A stretch of 64,000 bases of DNA from Alentia gelatinosa (taxonomy: Eukaryota; Annelida; Polychaeta; Phyllodocida; Polynoidae), in NCBI GenBank assembly GCA_950022655.1, contig OX465584.1:61382841-61446840 (forward strand), in the 5' to 3' direction. A program made the position numbers and the translations under genes. A model generated the notes under the pieces. The model did no database searches, was not told where the DNA came from, and was given only the letters and a program-made list of their open reading frames with translations. Below, piece after piece: positions 20,241-31,325 of this stretch. Each line of letters starts with the position of its first letter. Position 1 is the first letter of the stretch.

Positions 20241-20893
20241 TTGGCATCTTGCCCCATGCCCGTTGGCATCTTTCTCAGAATTGAGAATTTTTATCCTTTT
20301 CAGGAATATTAATTATCCTATATCAAATGTATTGGACATTTGTAATTTGTCAGTACATGGAAATTACAACCAAACATTCATCATCATAATGACTTGATAT
20401 GTTTCAATTTTCGACATATTAATTAATTGTTTAATTGAATAAACAATGTAAGTCCAATTCCGCCTCATTTATAATTGAGGGTAATTGGGAAATTGGACAG
20501 TAATTATAAGAGGCGGATTGATGGCTCCACCTGTCCTGACAGATCAGCACCTCTCAGATGTCCGCTACATCACAGAGGGCGCCACCAGCGGCCTTCGCGC
20601 AAGGTCCTCAAGTTTGGAACCCGCCCACCCACACCGTATTTCAACTGACTATGAACTAGGGCATCTTGCCCCATGCCCGTTGGCATCTTTCTCAGAATTG
20701 AGAATTTTTATCCTTTTCAGGAATATTAATTATCCTATATCAAATGTATTGGACATTTGTAATTTGTCAGTACATGGAAATTACAACCAAACATTCATCA
20801 TCATAATGACTTGATATGTTTCAATTTTCGACATATTAATTAATTGTTTAATTGAATAAACAATGTAAGTCCAATTCCGCCTCATTTATAATT
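20241..20893. repeat. R-S-R duplication: 233-bp direct repeats around a copy of segment S
   Basis: R occurs at 20241-20473 and 20661-20893 (gcatcttgccccatgcccgt ... ccgcctcatttataatt) with almost no change. Between them lies S (20474-20618), also found at 17380-17520, plus 42 unique bases. Looks like a recent tandem duplication of part of a larger element. R lacks TG...CA ends, so I do not call it an LTR. Confidence 0.9.
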
Positions 20894-20911
20894 ATGTGGG
20901 GTGAACGGTTA

Positions 20912-21190
20912 GGCCTGGCGTTCACCTACTACGATAGAATCGTAGACCTCCCGATATGGCACTGATATAAAATGTCAAAATCGGTGCCATATCGGAAAGG
21001 TGCAAAATCGTAGACATATGTCTAGACATGCCAACCTACCGCGCATTATATGGGTTTATCGGTGTCTGATCGCAGAAAAGTGCTCAACTGCCCCGATATT
21101 CGGTGACCTACCGACGCGATTTTAATTTTTTATCGGGAGGTGCATCGTAGACCATATCGGAGCCATATCGTAGTAAGTGGACGCTGGGCC
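20912..21190. mobile_element. MITE-G copy 2
   Basis: Ends ggcctggcgttcacctacta and tagtaagtggacgctgggcc, flanked by TTA on both sides (20909-20911 and 21191-21193). Same internal sequence and polarity as copy 1. Confidence 0.85.
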
Positions 21191-21194
21191 TTAC

Positions 21195-21415
21195 ATGGGT
21201 TTTAGATAATATCTAATGGAGGGAACCGTGTTAAAGGTGTCCATTAACGCAGGGTGACCGCTTACGCGGGGTGTCCATTAGCTGAGGTTCCGCTTTAGGA
21301 GAGATGAAATGATGGTATTTTACATTTAGTTGTTGACTTTCCCCCCTGTTCGATATTCTAAAGGGTCATATTGGTCCTGGTATGCTTATCCCTTGTAATG
21401 TTCGTTCTTCTCTAT
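21195..21415. other. Eroded pogo-like terminus and spacer
   Basis: ccgtgttaaaggtgtccatt, gaccgcttacgcggggtgtc and ctgaggttccgcttt (21225-21300) resemble the inverted form of the acagtagaacttt...gcggacac motif. Nothing else supported. Confidence 0.3.
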
Positions 21416-21419
21416 CAAG

Positions 21420-21720
21420 CTCTGATTACAGACACAATAATGACTGGTTTTGTGGCCGTAATCTCCGAGTGGCTATAATCTCCAAGTAGTTGACGCGTAG
21501 TTAACTCCGAGCGATTAACGAGGATTTTACGTCGTCAACTACTAGGAGATTACGGTCACTCGTATACAAAACCAGTCGTTTTGTATATTCAGGTTTACGG
21601 TCAGAGCTTGATCCCATCTCATTTGAACCTCTACATTATTCATGCGGCTTTGCCTTTTGAACTACTATACGATTCAAACCCGACGGGATACGAACTCTGA
21701 CCCTAAACCTTCATAGATTT
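21420..21720. mobile_element. Two adjacent foldback elements
   Basis: 21435-21575: family-P-like hairpin (atgactggttttgtggccgt ... tacaaaaccagtcgtt), with agttgacgcgtag in the stem. 21595-21710: hairpin that starts ggtcagagcttgatcccatc and closes gggatacgaactctgaccc, with tip cggctttgccttttg. The second type recurs at 40505-40618, 48175-48250 and 57195-57275. Confidence 0.75.
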
Positions 21721-22815
21721 TCTCTATAATGTTTGTTTTTCATCTATTTCGTAGTTTTTCATATATACCACATAAAAACTACCAACTTTTGCACTAGACC
21801 AGACGGTTATTTAATGCTTCAGGCTCCTGTATGTTACTTTATTTATCTTTCGCTGGGCGTATGTTAGCGGACTGGAATGTGTTTTAAGCATGCAACAGGG
21901 CTGCGGTAGATAAGGTAGTCTAAGCTCCCCATTCCTTGTTTACTGATACAGGTCCCTATCTCCCCCAGGACGGTTCGGCCAAGATGAGGATGGGTCTTTG
22001 AGATAGAGACCCAGCGACCCCTAGTGGGATGACGGGTGGTGCCACCTGGTGATTTATCTCCTGTAAACACAGAGTAAAGGTTACACTGTATGTATGTTAC
22101 ACTATTTAGAGTGTGCTCGTACGCTCTAAATAGGGGATAGATTGGCCACCACCTCTGTCTACACTACGTTCCAACTAAGAGGTTGGTAACGTTAAACCAT
22201 GGACGTGTCCACGGATTCTCACTCTCAAACCAAACAATTTTGTTCTCCATGGACTTTGATATTCCAAATACTTGCAAAACAATATCTATATGTTAATAAA
22301 TTGATAAAGAACCTTATCTCTGTGGCAATTTAAAAAAACACACATTAAAAGAAGATGAGAACATGGAAAAGTGACTTCGAGGGTAAGAATGAGGGTCATG
22401 GCAGGGTCAATAGAGTGTGGGAGGGCTTTCACTCACCTAGCTGATCTTCCTACTACCAGAGATAGAATCTCTGCTGGAAGAGTGAATTGTTCTGCCAGCA
22501 GATCTTTTGTCTTGGTAATCTCTTTCACAAGAGGCTATTGTCGTGGTTGGAGATTGTAGTACTCTCAAAGCCCCTTGTCCATGTTATGCTACGAGATATT
22601 TGTCTCAAGCTGTCAGAGAGTGGTCGGACCACAGAGTAAAAATAGATACACAGAGTAAAAATAGAAACCAACCCCTAACAAACCTCCCAAATAGCTAAAG
22701 TGAAGTTCCTTTACCCACTGCAATGGCATGAGATACCCACTACCACGCCATGTCAAGGCCCCTGTTAATTTAACGTGACCAGAGCTAACGTAGTGTAGCT
22801 CGGGTGGCCAGTGTA
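21721..22815. other. Unassigned spacer
   Basis: No recognised gene or RNA. 22613-22690 has a short direct repeat (cagagtaaaaatagata / cagagtaaaaatagaaa). Confidence 0.3.
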
Positions 22816-22819
22816 AATA

Positions 22820-23430
22820 GGGGACAGAGCCATTGTTAGTTCGCGAATCAGTCACTAGGTGGCTAGCAGTATGGCAGGGCCTTTGGGGGGACAGAACCTG
22901 TATTCTCAACTGCCTTTCAATGTTTTACCATGGTTCCCTAGACTCTCTACACTCATTCTGGAGCAGGATGAGATAATGATTAAACCCAGGACATGATGTT
23001 TTACACATGGAACGGTATGAACCGTAAATTATCATCTCGTTTTCTAGCTTGTACAGCATGGTCAGAACGTTCTATAGGGGACAGAGCCATTGTTAGTTCA
23101 CGAAGCAGTCACCAGGTGGTCGGGGGACAAGCCTGCATTCTGGCTCTTTGTTCTTACAAAATTCAACTGGCTTTCAATATTTTACTATGGTTCCCTTGAC
23201 TCTCTACACCCATCCTAAAGCAGGATGAGATAATGATTAAACCCAAGCCATGATATTTTACACATGGAACACTTTATAGATATATTTGAGCAAGGCTAGA
23301 ATTGTGACACTTCCCAATTATCACTCACTTCTTTTGCACCTCCATTAGTGAAGAACACCCACTTTTTCACCTCCATTAGTGAAGAACACCTTCTCGAGAG
23401 GCGTCATGGCAGCCCCCATGGCTCATAGAC
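22820..23430. repeat. Dispersed repeat family T in tandem (257-bp offset)
   Basis: ggggacagagccattgttag starts at 22820 and again at 23077; each is followed by gcagtcac-type sequence, caatgttttaccatggttcc or its variant, and gatgagataatgattaaacc. The block ends with acctccattagtgaagaaca twice (23338-23392). A minus-strand copy is at 60530-60860. Confidence 0.8.
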
Positions 23431-23464
23431 TATATTCCGTATATGTTGCCTATAAAAGGTTAGA

Positions 23465-23810
23465 GTGGTCACATACACTTTCAGCCTGCTGAGAAAATTC
23501 TATCCCTTCACTATCTGCGTGCTATCCGCTGTGCTGTTGGATAAGGAGCAGGGTGCCAGTGTCTTAGAGACTTGCCCACCTGACCATGACCAATCACTCA
23601 AGACCGAAATACTTCATTGACCCACTCTTGCTTGATATGTTTTGGTCTTAGACTGAGGCAGTTAAAGAAATGACAAGTTGACTGGGTGCAAGTGGGTTAC
23701 AGAAAAAATCCATATACTGAATGTAAACCAAACCTTTCTATTGTTATTCCTTCATAATTGCACACTCATTCATAAATGATGAACATACCTTTTGCTCCTA
23801 GTAAATATGT
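23465..23810. repeat. Dispersed repeat family U, copy 1
   Basis: Matches 52005-52355 along its length: gagcagggtgccagtgtc, ctgaccatgaccaatcactc, acaagttgactgggtgcaag, ttgttattcctt and a tail of tgcacactcattca...gatgaacatacc. The tail also precedes the big exon at 48820-48860. No coding capacity. Confidence 0.85.
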
Positions 23811-23994
23811 GCAGCGAACTACAAAAACATATATCAATTTTTATTCTACCCCTGATAATATTGATTTAGTGTTACCACGCCCATAAAACTATACTTTGAA
23901 CCTCGCCACGGACACTCAGGTCCAAAACATGTTTTCCACATTTTTCCAGTCTCTCTGAGGCAGAAAATCACCTTACCTTTTTGGAGGACTCTAA

Positions 23995-24260
23995 GGCCCA
24001 GCGTCCAGCTACTACGATAGAATCGTAGACCTCCCGATATGGCACCGATACAAAATGTCAAAATCGGAGACATATCGGGAAGGTGCAAAATCGTAGACAT
24101 ATGTCTAGACATGCCAATTTACCACGCATTGTATGGGGGTTTTATCGGTGTGGCCAACTGCCCCGATATTAGGTGACCCTCCTAAACGATTTTCAGTTTT
24201 TATCGGGAGGTGCATCGTAGAAGATATCGGAGCCATATCGTAGGAGGTGGACGCCGGGCC
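23995..24260. mobile_element. MITE-G copy 3
   Basis: Ends ggcccagcgtccagctacta and gtaggaggtggacgccgggcc, flanked by TAA on the left and TTA on the right. Slightly shorter than other copies because of an internal deletion near 24150. Confidence 0.85.
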
Positions 24261-24554
24261 TTAGTGTTCACGGCCATAAAACTTTATTTTTCAACCTCGC
24301 CACATACACTCAGGTCCAAACCCTGACTGATACCAACATGTTTTCCACATTTTCTCTGAAAGGCAGAAAATCAACAATTGTTCTTACATTGCTGCTGAGT
24401 TATTATAGATCAATTTTGATGGGACTATTTCTCATTATTGTAGTTCCAGAGTCCATGTGCATGGTTAACCTGGGTGAAGATTCACTTTCCCTATACTACT
24501 TACCCTTTTTGAAGACTGTAATTCCGACAGTGGGATTTCCGTTGACCGAATCTC
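24261..24554. other. Spacer
   Basis: Short duplication of the flank of MITE-G copy 3: aaaactttatttttcaacctcgccacatacactcaggtccaaa repeats 23886-23925 in part, so the MITE seems to sit inside a duplicated flank. Confidence 0.4.
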
Positions 24555-25107
24555 GGTACCGATGAATTTATTGCTAACCACTGACCTATTTTTGCCGCTG
24601 TTAAGGATTTAATTGCTACAATTTAATACTATTTATGAATTGTGGCTCTATTGTATCGGTTTGGTTAGTAATGCCACAGTCTCACGCATATGCGGTGTTG
24701 GAAGTAAGGTCCGGCGATATGGCTACGATATTGTCTACGATGTACCTCCCGATAGAAAATCAAAATCGCGCCGAGCCTTAGGCCTGGAAATTTGGCCCTA
24801 CCGATCTGGCGCCGATACAAAAAGCAAATATCGGAGACATATGGCCCGGCGTCCACCTACTACGATGGAATCGTAGACCTCCTGATATAGCACCGATACA
24901 AAATGTCAAAATCAGTGCCTTATCGGGAAGGTGCAAAATCGTAGACATATGTCTAGACATGCCAATCCACCATGCGTTGTATGGGGTTTTTATCAGTGTC
25001 TAATCGCCCCGATATTAGGTAACCTGCCGACGCGATTATGATTTTTTATCGGGGGGGTGCATCTTAGACCGTATGGGAGCCATATCGTAGTACGTGGACG
25101 CCAGGCC
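24555..25107. mobile_element. Second copy of the 155-bp segment, rearranged and complete MITE-G
   Basis: 24555-24706 repeats 17001-17155. 24707-24842 holds shuffled MITE-G pieces (aaggtccggcgatatggcta, ctcccgatagaaaatcaaaa, ttggccctaccgat). A complete MITE-G follows at 24843-25107 (ggcccggcgtccacctacta ... gtggacgccaggcc), followed by TAA. Confidence 0.75.
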
Positions 25108-25780
25108 TAAAAGAACTCTCACCTCGGTAAATATGTACGGGTGAGATTTCTACCTCAGTTCATCTTATACAGATTCGATCACCCCTCTTATAGTGTAAAA
25201 GAATCTTGAGAAGGTCTGGTAAGAAACTGTAATGGTTAAGTGGCCGTTAAATCAATCAAAGAAACAAACAGAAAAAAGGCTCTCACCTGGGTAAATATGT
25301 AGGGGTGTGATTTCTGCCTACATTCATCTTAAAGATTCAGTTAAACCCAAAGTTATATTACTGATAGTTCGTGCATAGCGTACCACGTGACCTATTGTAA
25401 AATTATGTTAGTAATGATTTCCAGGTATTTGACACTAATAAGACAAAGTGGGTGTGGCAGAATTGCATCGATTTCCTTTTGTTTGCTCGGAAATACTCAC
25501 CTCACTCTTTGAACTTGGTGAACATTTACAACTAAAAGCAAACACGGATTAGATTCCATTCAAACACACAAACTATGTCTCCCTGTATATCAAAGGCAGA
25601 AATAACACGGCTGGAATACACCTCTGATGTACCTCGTACCCTTCACCTCTCCTCCCCACCCCTCCTAAACTCCAGCACACAGGGCAGCTCTGGTATACCG
25701 TGTCAGCGGGTGCAAGCGTAACGGTACAGGATTTAGACATCACACAAAACACACGCAACACTTCTCTACCCCCTTACCTA
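25108..25780. other. Fragments of a dispersed repeat, then spacer
   Basis: ctctcacctcggtaaatatg ... gtgagatttctacct (25112-25160) occurs again at 25280-25325, and relatives are at 43340-43430 and 47040-47165, each with gtctggtaagaa and aatggttaa...gg. The rest is unassigned. Confidence 0.5.
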
Positions 25781-26310
25781 GACTGGCTCCAGTCCCTGCA
25801 TCCTATGGCTACCCTCCTCGCTGGGATACAGGACTGGCTCCAGTCCCTGCATCCTATGGCTGCCCTCCTTGCTGGGATACAGGAGACTGGCTCAAGTCCC
25901 TGCATCCTATGGCTACCCTCCTCGCTGGGATACAGGACTGGCTCCAATCCCTGCATACTATGGCTACACTCCTCGCTGGGATACAGGACTGGCTCCAGTC
26001 CCTGCATCCTATGGCTGCCCTCCTCGCTGGGATACAGGACTGGTTCCAGTCCCTGCATCCTATGGCTGCCCTCCTCGCTGGGATACAGGACTGGTTCCAG
26101 TTCCTGCATCCTATGGCTACCCTCCTCGCTGGGATACAGGACTGGCTCTTGTCCCTGCATCCTATGGCTGCCCTCCTCGCTGGAATACAGGACTGGCTCC
26201 AGTCCCTGCATCCTATAGATGGCTACCCTCGTCGCTGGGATACAGGACTGGCTCCAGTCCCTGCATCCTATGGCTACCCTCGTCGCTGGGATACAGGGAC
26301 TGGTACAATT
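25781..26310. repeat. 51-bp minisatellite, about ten copies
   Basis: Unit gactggctccagtccctgca / tcctatggctaccctcctcg / ctgggatacag, offset 51 bases (25781 to 25832). Because 51 is a multiple of three and the unit lacks stops in several frames, long open frames appear in all three plus frames and one minus frame. They show no start context, no flanking coding sequence and indels of 3-5 bases, so I treat the array as non-coding. Confidence 0.95.
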
Positions 26311-26770
26311 TGTAATGGTTTTGGATTTCTGGCACTGTTTAGCTCCAGTATTCCCAACACTCTCCATGCAGATATCCTGGTGACTGGTCAGGATAACTGC
26401 TGGGAGATAGATACCCTCTCACTTTGATCTCAATCGAGTCACAGTCAGGAGCTTGTGAAACACAGGCAGCCAGGGGACTGGAGGAGGGGAGTGGTGAGGG
26501 GTAGGAGGAAGTATAGGGTTATAGGGAGCAGCTTTCGGCAAAAAACAGGAGATGTGGTTCATAGTGGACAAGTCTTTGATTCATGGGCCAGTCAGAGAAG
26601 GATGCATACTATAATGAACTTTATTCTTATTGTGTTTAATCATTTAATGAATGTTCATAATCGAAGACTTGAGCAAGTCTATACTCTACACTACCCTACC
26701 CCGCCCCTCCCCTACACCAGCGACTCCCTGCCAGGGGAAGCCTGGTGCCCCTCTGAGCCAACACCCGCTA
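26311..26770. other. Unassigned spacer
   Basis: Nothing recognised. An ATG-initiated frame runs 26455-26847 into the terminal repeat of the next element and has no motif. Confidence 0.3.
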
Positions 26771-27700
26771 CATCAAAGAGGGCGCCACGTGTCATTGTCT
26801 CACCAGCAGAGGGCGCTGCTCAGAGACGCTCACCGAGCAACTCGTAGATGTAAGGGTTATTTTTGTTAAGGACACAGAGCGGTGGAGACTGTGCTTTGGT
26901 GCTGTTTCATTTGTTGTTGTGTCCTACGGAAGGTCACAGAGGTTTTGTGTGTACCGATGAGGGGGTGTTTAGATTTGCCGATTATTGCCATTGATTAATG
27001 AGGTTTTTTAACCAATGAACGGTTATTTCCAATGGATTTAATACATGGCAAACCATTTCTGTATACAAAACTCTAGCTTATTGTGAAGAACCGAAATAAC
27101 TTTTTGAAGTTTGCAGAAAATTGGTCGATAGAACACAATTATAAAATATTTGTGCCAATAATTGTAGCCCATCTAGCCCTTGAAAGGTTTACATTTGACA
27201 ATAGATTATTTGTTCAATACAATTTATTATCATTTTACTTTGCAGATTATTTCAACCGGTGTACAAGAATGCTTGTTTCCTTGTCCATGGTGACCACATA
27301 AATTCATGTCTGAACAAACAACAGGCTTTCTGAACTAACTTTGGTGCAAAGCAGTCAATGAAAACAAGTTATTCAACATGGTTGCAACATGAAAATATTG
27401 ATAATTATAAGCCTTGTTGGAAACTTTCCTTAACACTCACCTTAAAACTCCGGAATTGAGTCACTCAAATCAGATTTCAGTCTTATCTTCGTCAATAAGT
27501 AAATGTTAACACCACCTCAGTGGTATACAAAAAACGTCTGTGACCTTCTGTATGACAACAAATTATCCTGCATGAAAGCACAGTCTCCACCGCTCCATGT
27601 CCTTAACAAAAATAACCCTCACATCTACGAGTTGCTCGGAGAGCGTCTCTGAGCAACTCCCTCTGCTGGTGAGACGATGACACGTGGCGCTACCTTTGAT
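26771..27700. mobile_element. Inverted-repeat DNA element, about 930 bp with ~200-bp arms
   Basis: Left arm 26771-26975 (catcaaagagggcgccacgt, tcaccagcagagggcgctgc, cggtggagactgtgctt, aaggtcacaga) is mirrored at about 27505-27700. The AT-rich centre holds a 72-codon frame (27083-27301) with no known motif. Likely a non-autonomous transposon or a solo foldback. Part of its left arm inner region (26955-27062) recurs inverted at 28390-28490. Confidence 0.8.
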
Positions 27701-28389
27701 AAATGTGAGTATCAATGCCAATAATTAATGACCTTTGGTGTTATCATACTGTTTACCTAACACAACTTACTGGTTTACTAAATTAAAGATTATTTGTTCA
27801 TTCTCACATTGGTTATGTTGGGGTTAGGTCAGTCGAGTGGTTGTGTATGCTCTTCATTAGTGGACTGGTGTGCTGATCCCTGCTGTGTGGTGATGTTGGT
27901 GGGCCTGTGCATGAGAGTGCCATGGGTGTGCCCAGATTATGTAACTTGTATAAACGGCCGAGTCCGCAGCAGGTCAACGGGTTACTCTGTGTGTTCCTCT
28001 GTAGATTGTGGACCCCTTGGAGCCTCATACCAGTCATAGTAGGTTTTTCTGAACCCTCTCAGTGGTTGAAAAAGGGAGCTGGCTTTGGCTCACAGACTTA
28101 TTCCCTTGGCTTTACTTGACATCCCGGTGTAAAGGTACTGTAACAATTTGGATCCTTAAAGAAAGGTATTTCAACAAACATTGTTTACCTCAGTTTCAGA
28201 GTCTGGTTGTATGTGATTAGGCATACATAGTGATCCGGCTTATATACCAATAATATCCTTACAATATAATCTGAAACCTGATGAGGCCGGATCCGGCAGC
28301 CGCAACTATTATTTACACCCAAGTTCATTACATCAGTCACCCTTGCCATCGGTTGCATGCCCTTAATTTGCAAAATTGTGTAGAAAGAA
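27701..28389. other. Unassigned spacer
   Basis: No supported gene. Weak splice-like signals only. Confidence 0.3.
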
Positions 28390-28490
28390 ATGATTACCAT
28401 GTTTGAAATACATGGGAAATAATCGACCAATGGTTGAAAAACCCATTAATCAATGGAAATAATTGGCAAAACTAAACACCACCACATTTT
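28390..28490 (-). repeat. Inverted copy of 26955-27062
   Basis: On the minus strand it reads ggtggtgtttagttttgcc, ttccattgattaatgggttt and ggtaatcatttct, matching the inner left part of the preceding inverted-repeat element. Suggests a second, broken copy of that element. Confidence 0.65.
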
Positions 28491-28785
28491 GCTTTTATCA
28501 TATACCTTCATATGTAAATACTTGGTTAAATAGTTGGTAAAATGATACGACGTCTGAGCTGGCTTCAAAGTGTGCTGGTAGTTATATTGACATCTTTTTT
28601 TTTTATTAATGTGGAGAATATTTTATTTTCAACTTGTACAGGATATATACACACAAGTATTTTAGCAGCCATAAAGAAACAGATACATTTCTAAATGATA
28701 TAGGGTTGTCATGCACTGGTAAATTAATCTACCCTGTTTCTACAGATTTTCAAAATACATGTGTCACATCTCACCCATGGAATTT

Positions 28786-29690
28786 TTTTTTTTTTTTTCA
28801 TTTTTTTTTTTTCATACAGGACAAAACACAACAAGACAACATGACAGACACATCAAAACAGTATTTGCAGTTAGTACTGCCCACCCCCCAAAGGTCCACA
28901 CTCCCCCCTATTGAATTGTCTCCCACAGTTGAGCTAAATACTTAAATTTATGCATGCGACCTTCCTTCATATATACATATTACTCTATCTCTAATTTCCT
29001 CTTCAGTTCCACCATGAAAGCCATAATATCCAAGTCATTTGCATAAAATAATTTCTGCTGATGCACAAAGGATTTAGCTTGTAAAATTACATAATTGACC
29101 ATCCTGGTTGAGGAGGCAACACCATATCTTCCAAATATAACCTCTTTTTTAGTAATCTTTAAGAAGTTGTCACTAAGGACATTTTTCAGCCATCTTGTTA
29201 TGGCTTCCCAGAAAAACTTTGTCTCTGGACATTCTACCAAGAAGTGCATTAAGTCATCCCTTTTTGTACAATGGTTACATTCTGGGGAATCAACAACCTT
29301 TCTTTGGGCTAAATATTTATTGCATGTAATAGTACCATTTAAAACCCGGTACTGTAACGATTGCAATCTTGTGTCCCTAGAAGAGGAAAATGGTATTCAA
29401 TATATAGTCTCCCACTCCTTGGAGTTGATTTCGAGATCTTGAAAAACCTTTTTCCACCTACCCATACAGCTCGGGATTCTAGCTATCCTGTCCCTTACAA
29501 TCATATAAATTCTTCTACTGGTTAACCTCATAATATCCACAGGTTCTTTTCCTGGAATTTGATAGATCAATTTTTTCCCACCTTCCAGATCTTTTTCCTC
29601 TGGTTCTAACAAACTCAGCCAGGGTACGGATGCCCTGAGACCCAGAACATCAAGAAAAGTCAACTGAGTACCATATTTTTCATTCTTACC
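28786..29690 (-). mobile_element. 5'-truncated LINE fragment (L1/Tx1-like ORF2 C terminus)
   Basis: On the minus strand one frame runs from 29663 to 28980 with a single TGA stop at 29397-29399. After the stop it reads LQYRVLNGTITCNKYL, then CNHC...H...C and FFW: a CCHC zinc knuckle (Cys-x2-Cys-x7-His-x4-Cys) placed as in the C terminus of L1/Tx1-type ORF2 proteins. About 170 bases of 3' UTR follow, then poly(A) (two T runs at 28782-28814 on the plus strand). The reverse transcriptase and endonuclease are missing, as is usual for 5' truncation during insertion. Confidence 0.8.
28980..29663 (-). pseudogene. LINE ORF2 C-terminal fragment with CCHC knuckle
   Basis: Same frame on both sides of the internal TGA. 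The upstream part (ASVPWLSLLEPEEKDLEGGK, then MGRWKKVFQDLEI, SKEW) has the W-rich spacing seen between the RT thumb and zinc knuckle in L1-like proteins. Downstream: CNHCTKRDDLMHFLVECPET, then FW. Not able to function alone. Confidence 0.75.
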
Positions 29691-29940
29691 GGAAATTGAG
29701 TTTTGACTACTTTCAAATCTGATTGGTCAGTGATATTTCTGCAACCAATCACAACACATATGCAAATTGTGTTGGTACGTTTTAAGAAACCACGATACTA
29801 AAGTGGAATATAATTGATACCAATACCAAAGCAGTGGTTGGTATTTGTGTCGCATACTGACGCAGGTATATGATAAACGAAATTTACAGATAATTCGGTT
29901 TTCTTCAATCTATTAAAGAAACAAGTAGCGTGATATAAGG
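29691..29940. other. Spacer
   Basis: Nothing recognised. Confidence 0.3.
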
Positions 29941-29943
29941 TAC

Positions 29944-31325
29944 CTAAATATATAAAATACTTTGAGATCAATATCTTCCTGTAATAGAAAAAGTCACGTG
30001 GGTTTATATATAAATCTTAAGCCATGCTTTTAATATAAAATCAACAAGTTGACAGTATACATCAGGGGCAGTAAGTAGCGCCTGTCAAATTTTAACCATG
30101 TGTGTTTGACAACGGGAGAGTAGTGGGGAGCCAGCAGTCACAGCGATGGATAAGGATAAAGTAGCTGCCAGATAAACTGAAGAGTCGTACTGGTCTACCA
30201 CATTCCCACCTTTATAAAGCGCCCCTGGGCGGTCTTTGTCAACATTCCCCTGTCACTCCTCTTTGAGGTAATAAGCACCCGTTATGTTGACATCTAAATA
30301 TATAAGATATTTTGAGATCACGGTCTTCCTGTGATAGGAAAATTACATAGGTTTACATATAAATCTTAAGCCATGCTTTTAATATAAAATCAACAAGTTG
30401 ACGGTATACGTCAGGGGCAGTAAGTAACGCTTGTCCAATCTTAACCCTGCATGTTTGACAACGGGAAAGTAGTGGGGAGCCAGCAGTCACAGCAATGGAT
30501 AAGGATAAAGTAGCTGCCAGATAAACTGAAGAGTCGTACTGGTCTACCACATTCCCACCTTTATAAAGCGCCCCTGGGCGGTCTTTGTCAACATTCCCCT
30601 GTCACTCCTCTTTGAGGTAATAAGCACCCGTTATGTTGACATCTAAATATATAAGATATTTTGAGATCACGGTCTTCCTGTGATAGGAAAATTACATAGG
30701 TTTACATATAAATCTTAAGCCATGCTTTTAATATAAAATCAACAAGTTGACGGTATACGTCAGGGGCAGTAAGTAACGCTTGTCCAATCTTAACCCTGCA
30801 TGTTTGACAACGGGAAAGTAGTAGGGAGCCAGCAGTCACAGCGATGGATAAGGATAAAGTAGCTGCCAGATAAACTGAAGAGTCGTACTGGTCTACCACA
30901 TTCCCACCTTTATAAGGCGCCCCTGGGCGGTCTTTGTCAACATTCCCCTGTCACTCCTCTTTGAGGTAATAAGCACCCGTTATGTTGACATCTAAATATA
31001 TAAGATATTTTGAGATCACGGTCTTCCTGTGATAGGAAAATTACATAGGTTTACATATAAATCTTAAGCCATGCTTTTAATATAAAATCAACAAGTTGAC
31101 GGTATACGTCAGGGGCAGTAAGTAACGCTTGTCCAATCTTAACCCTGCGTGTTTGACAACGGGAAAGTAGTAGGGAGCCAGCAGTCACAGCGATGGATAA
31201 GGATAAAGTAGCTGCCAGATAAACTGAAGAGTCGTACTGGTCTACCACATTCCCACCTTTATAAAGCGCCCCTGGGCGGTCTTTGTCAGCATTCCCCTGT
31301 CACTCCCCTTTGATGTAATAAAGCA
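29944..31325. repeat. 349-bp tandem array, four copies
   Basis: Copies start near 29944 (diverged), 30293, 30642 and 30991; the last three differ at only a few bases. The unit contains gatattttgagatcacggtc, ttcctgtgataggaaaatta (a short inverted repeat), aatcaacaagttgacggtat and gcgcccctgggcggtctttg. A 65-codon minus-strand frame is repeated in three copies, but it begins at GTG and is not a credible animal gene. Confidence 0.95.

Noticed and set aside
20241..20893. 233-bp direct repeats as LTRs
   Set aside because: No TG...CA ends, primer site or internal retrovirus-like genes; only 187 bases lie between them.
25700..26427. Long overlapping frames with 17-residue repeats on both strands
   Set aside because: Explained by a 51-bp minisatellite lacking stops in several frames.
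30353..31248. Three identical-length minus-strand frames of 65 codons
   Set aside because: They are spaced by the 349-bp satellite period and start at GTG, so they reflect the repeat and not a gene family.
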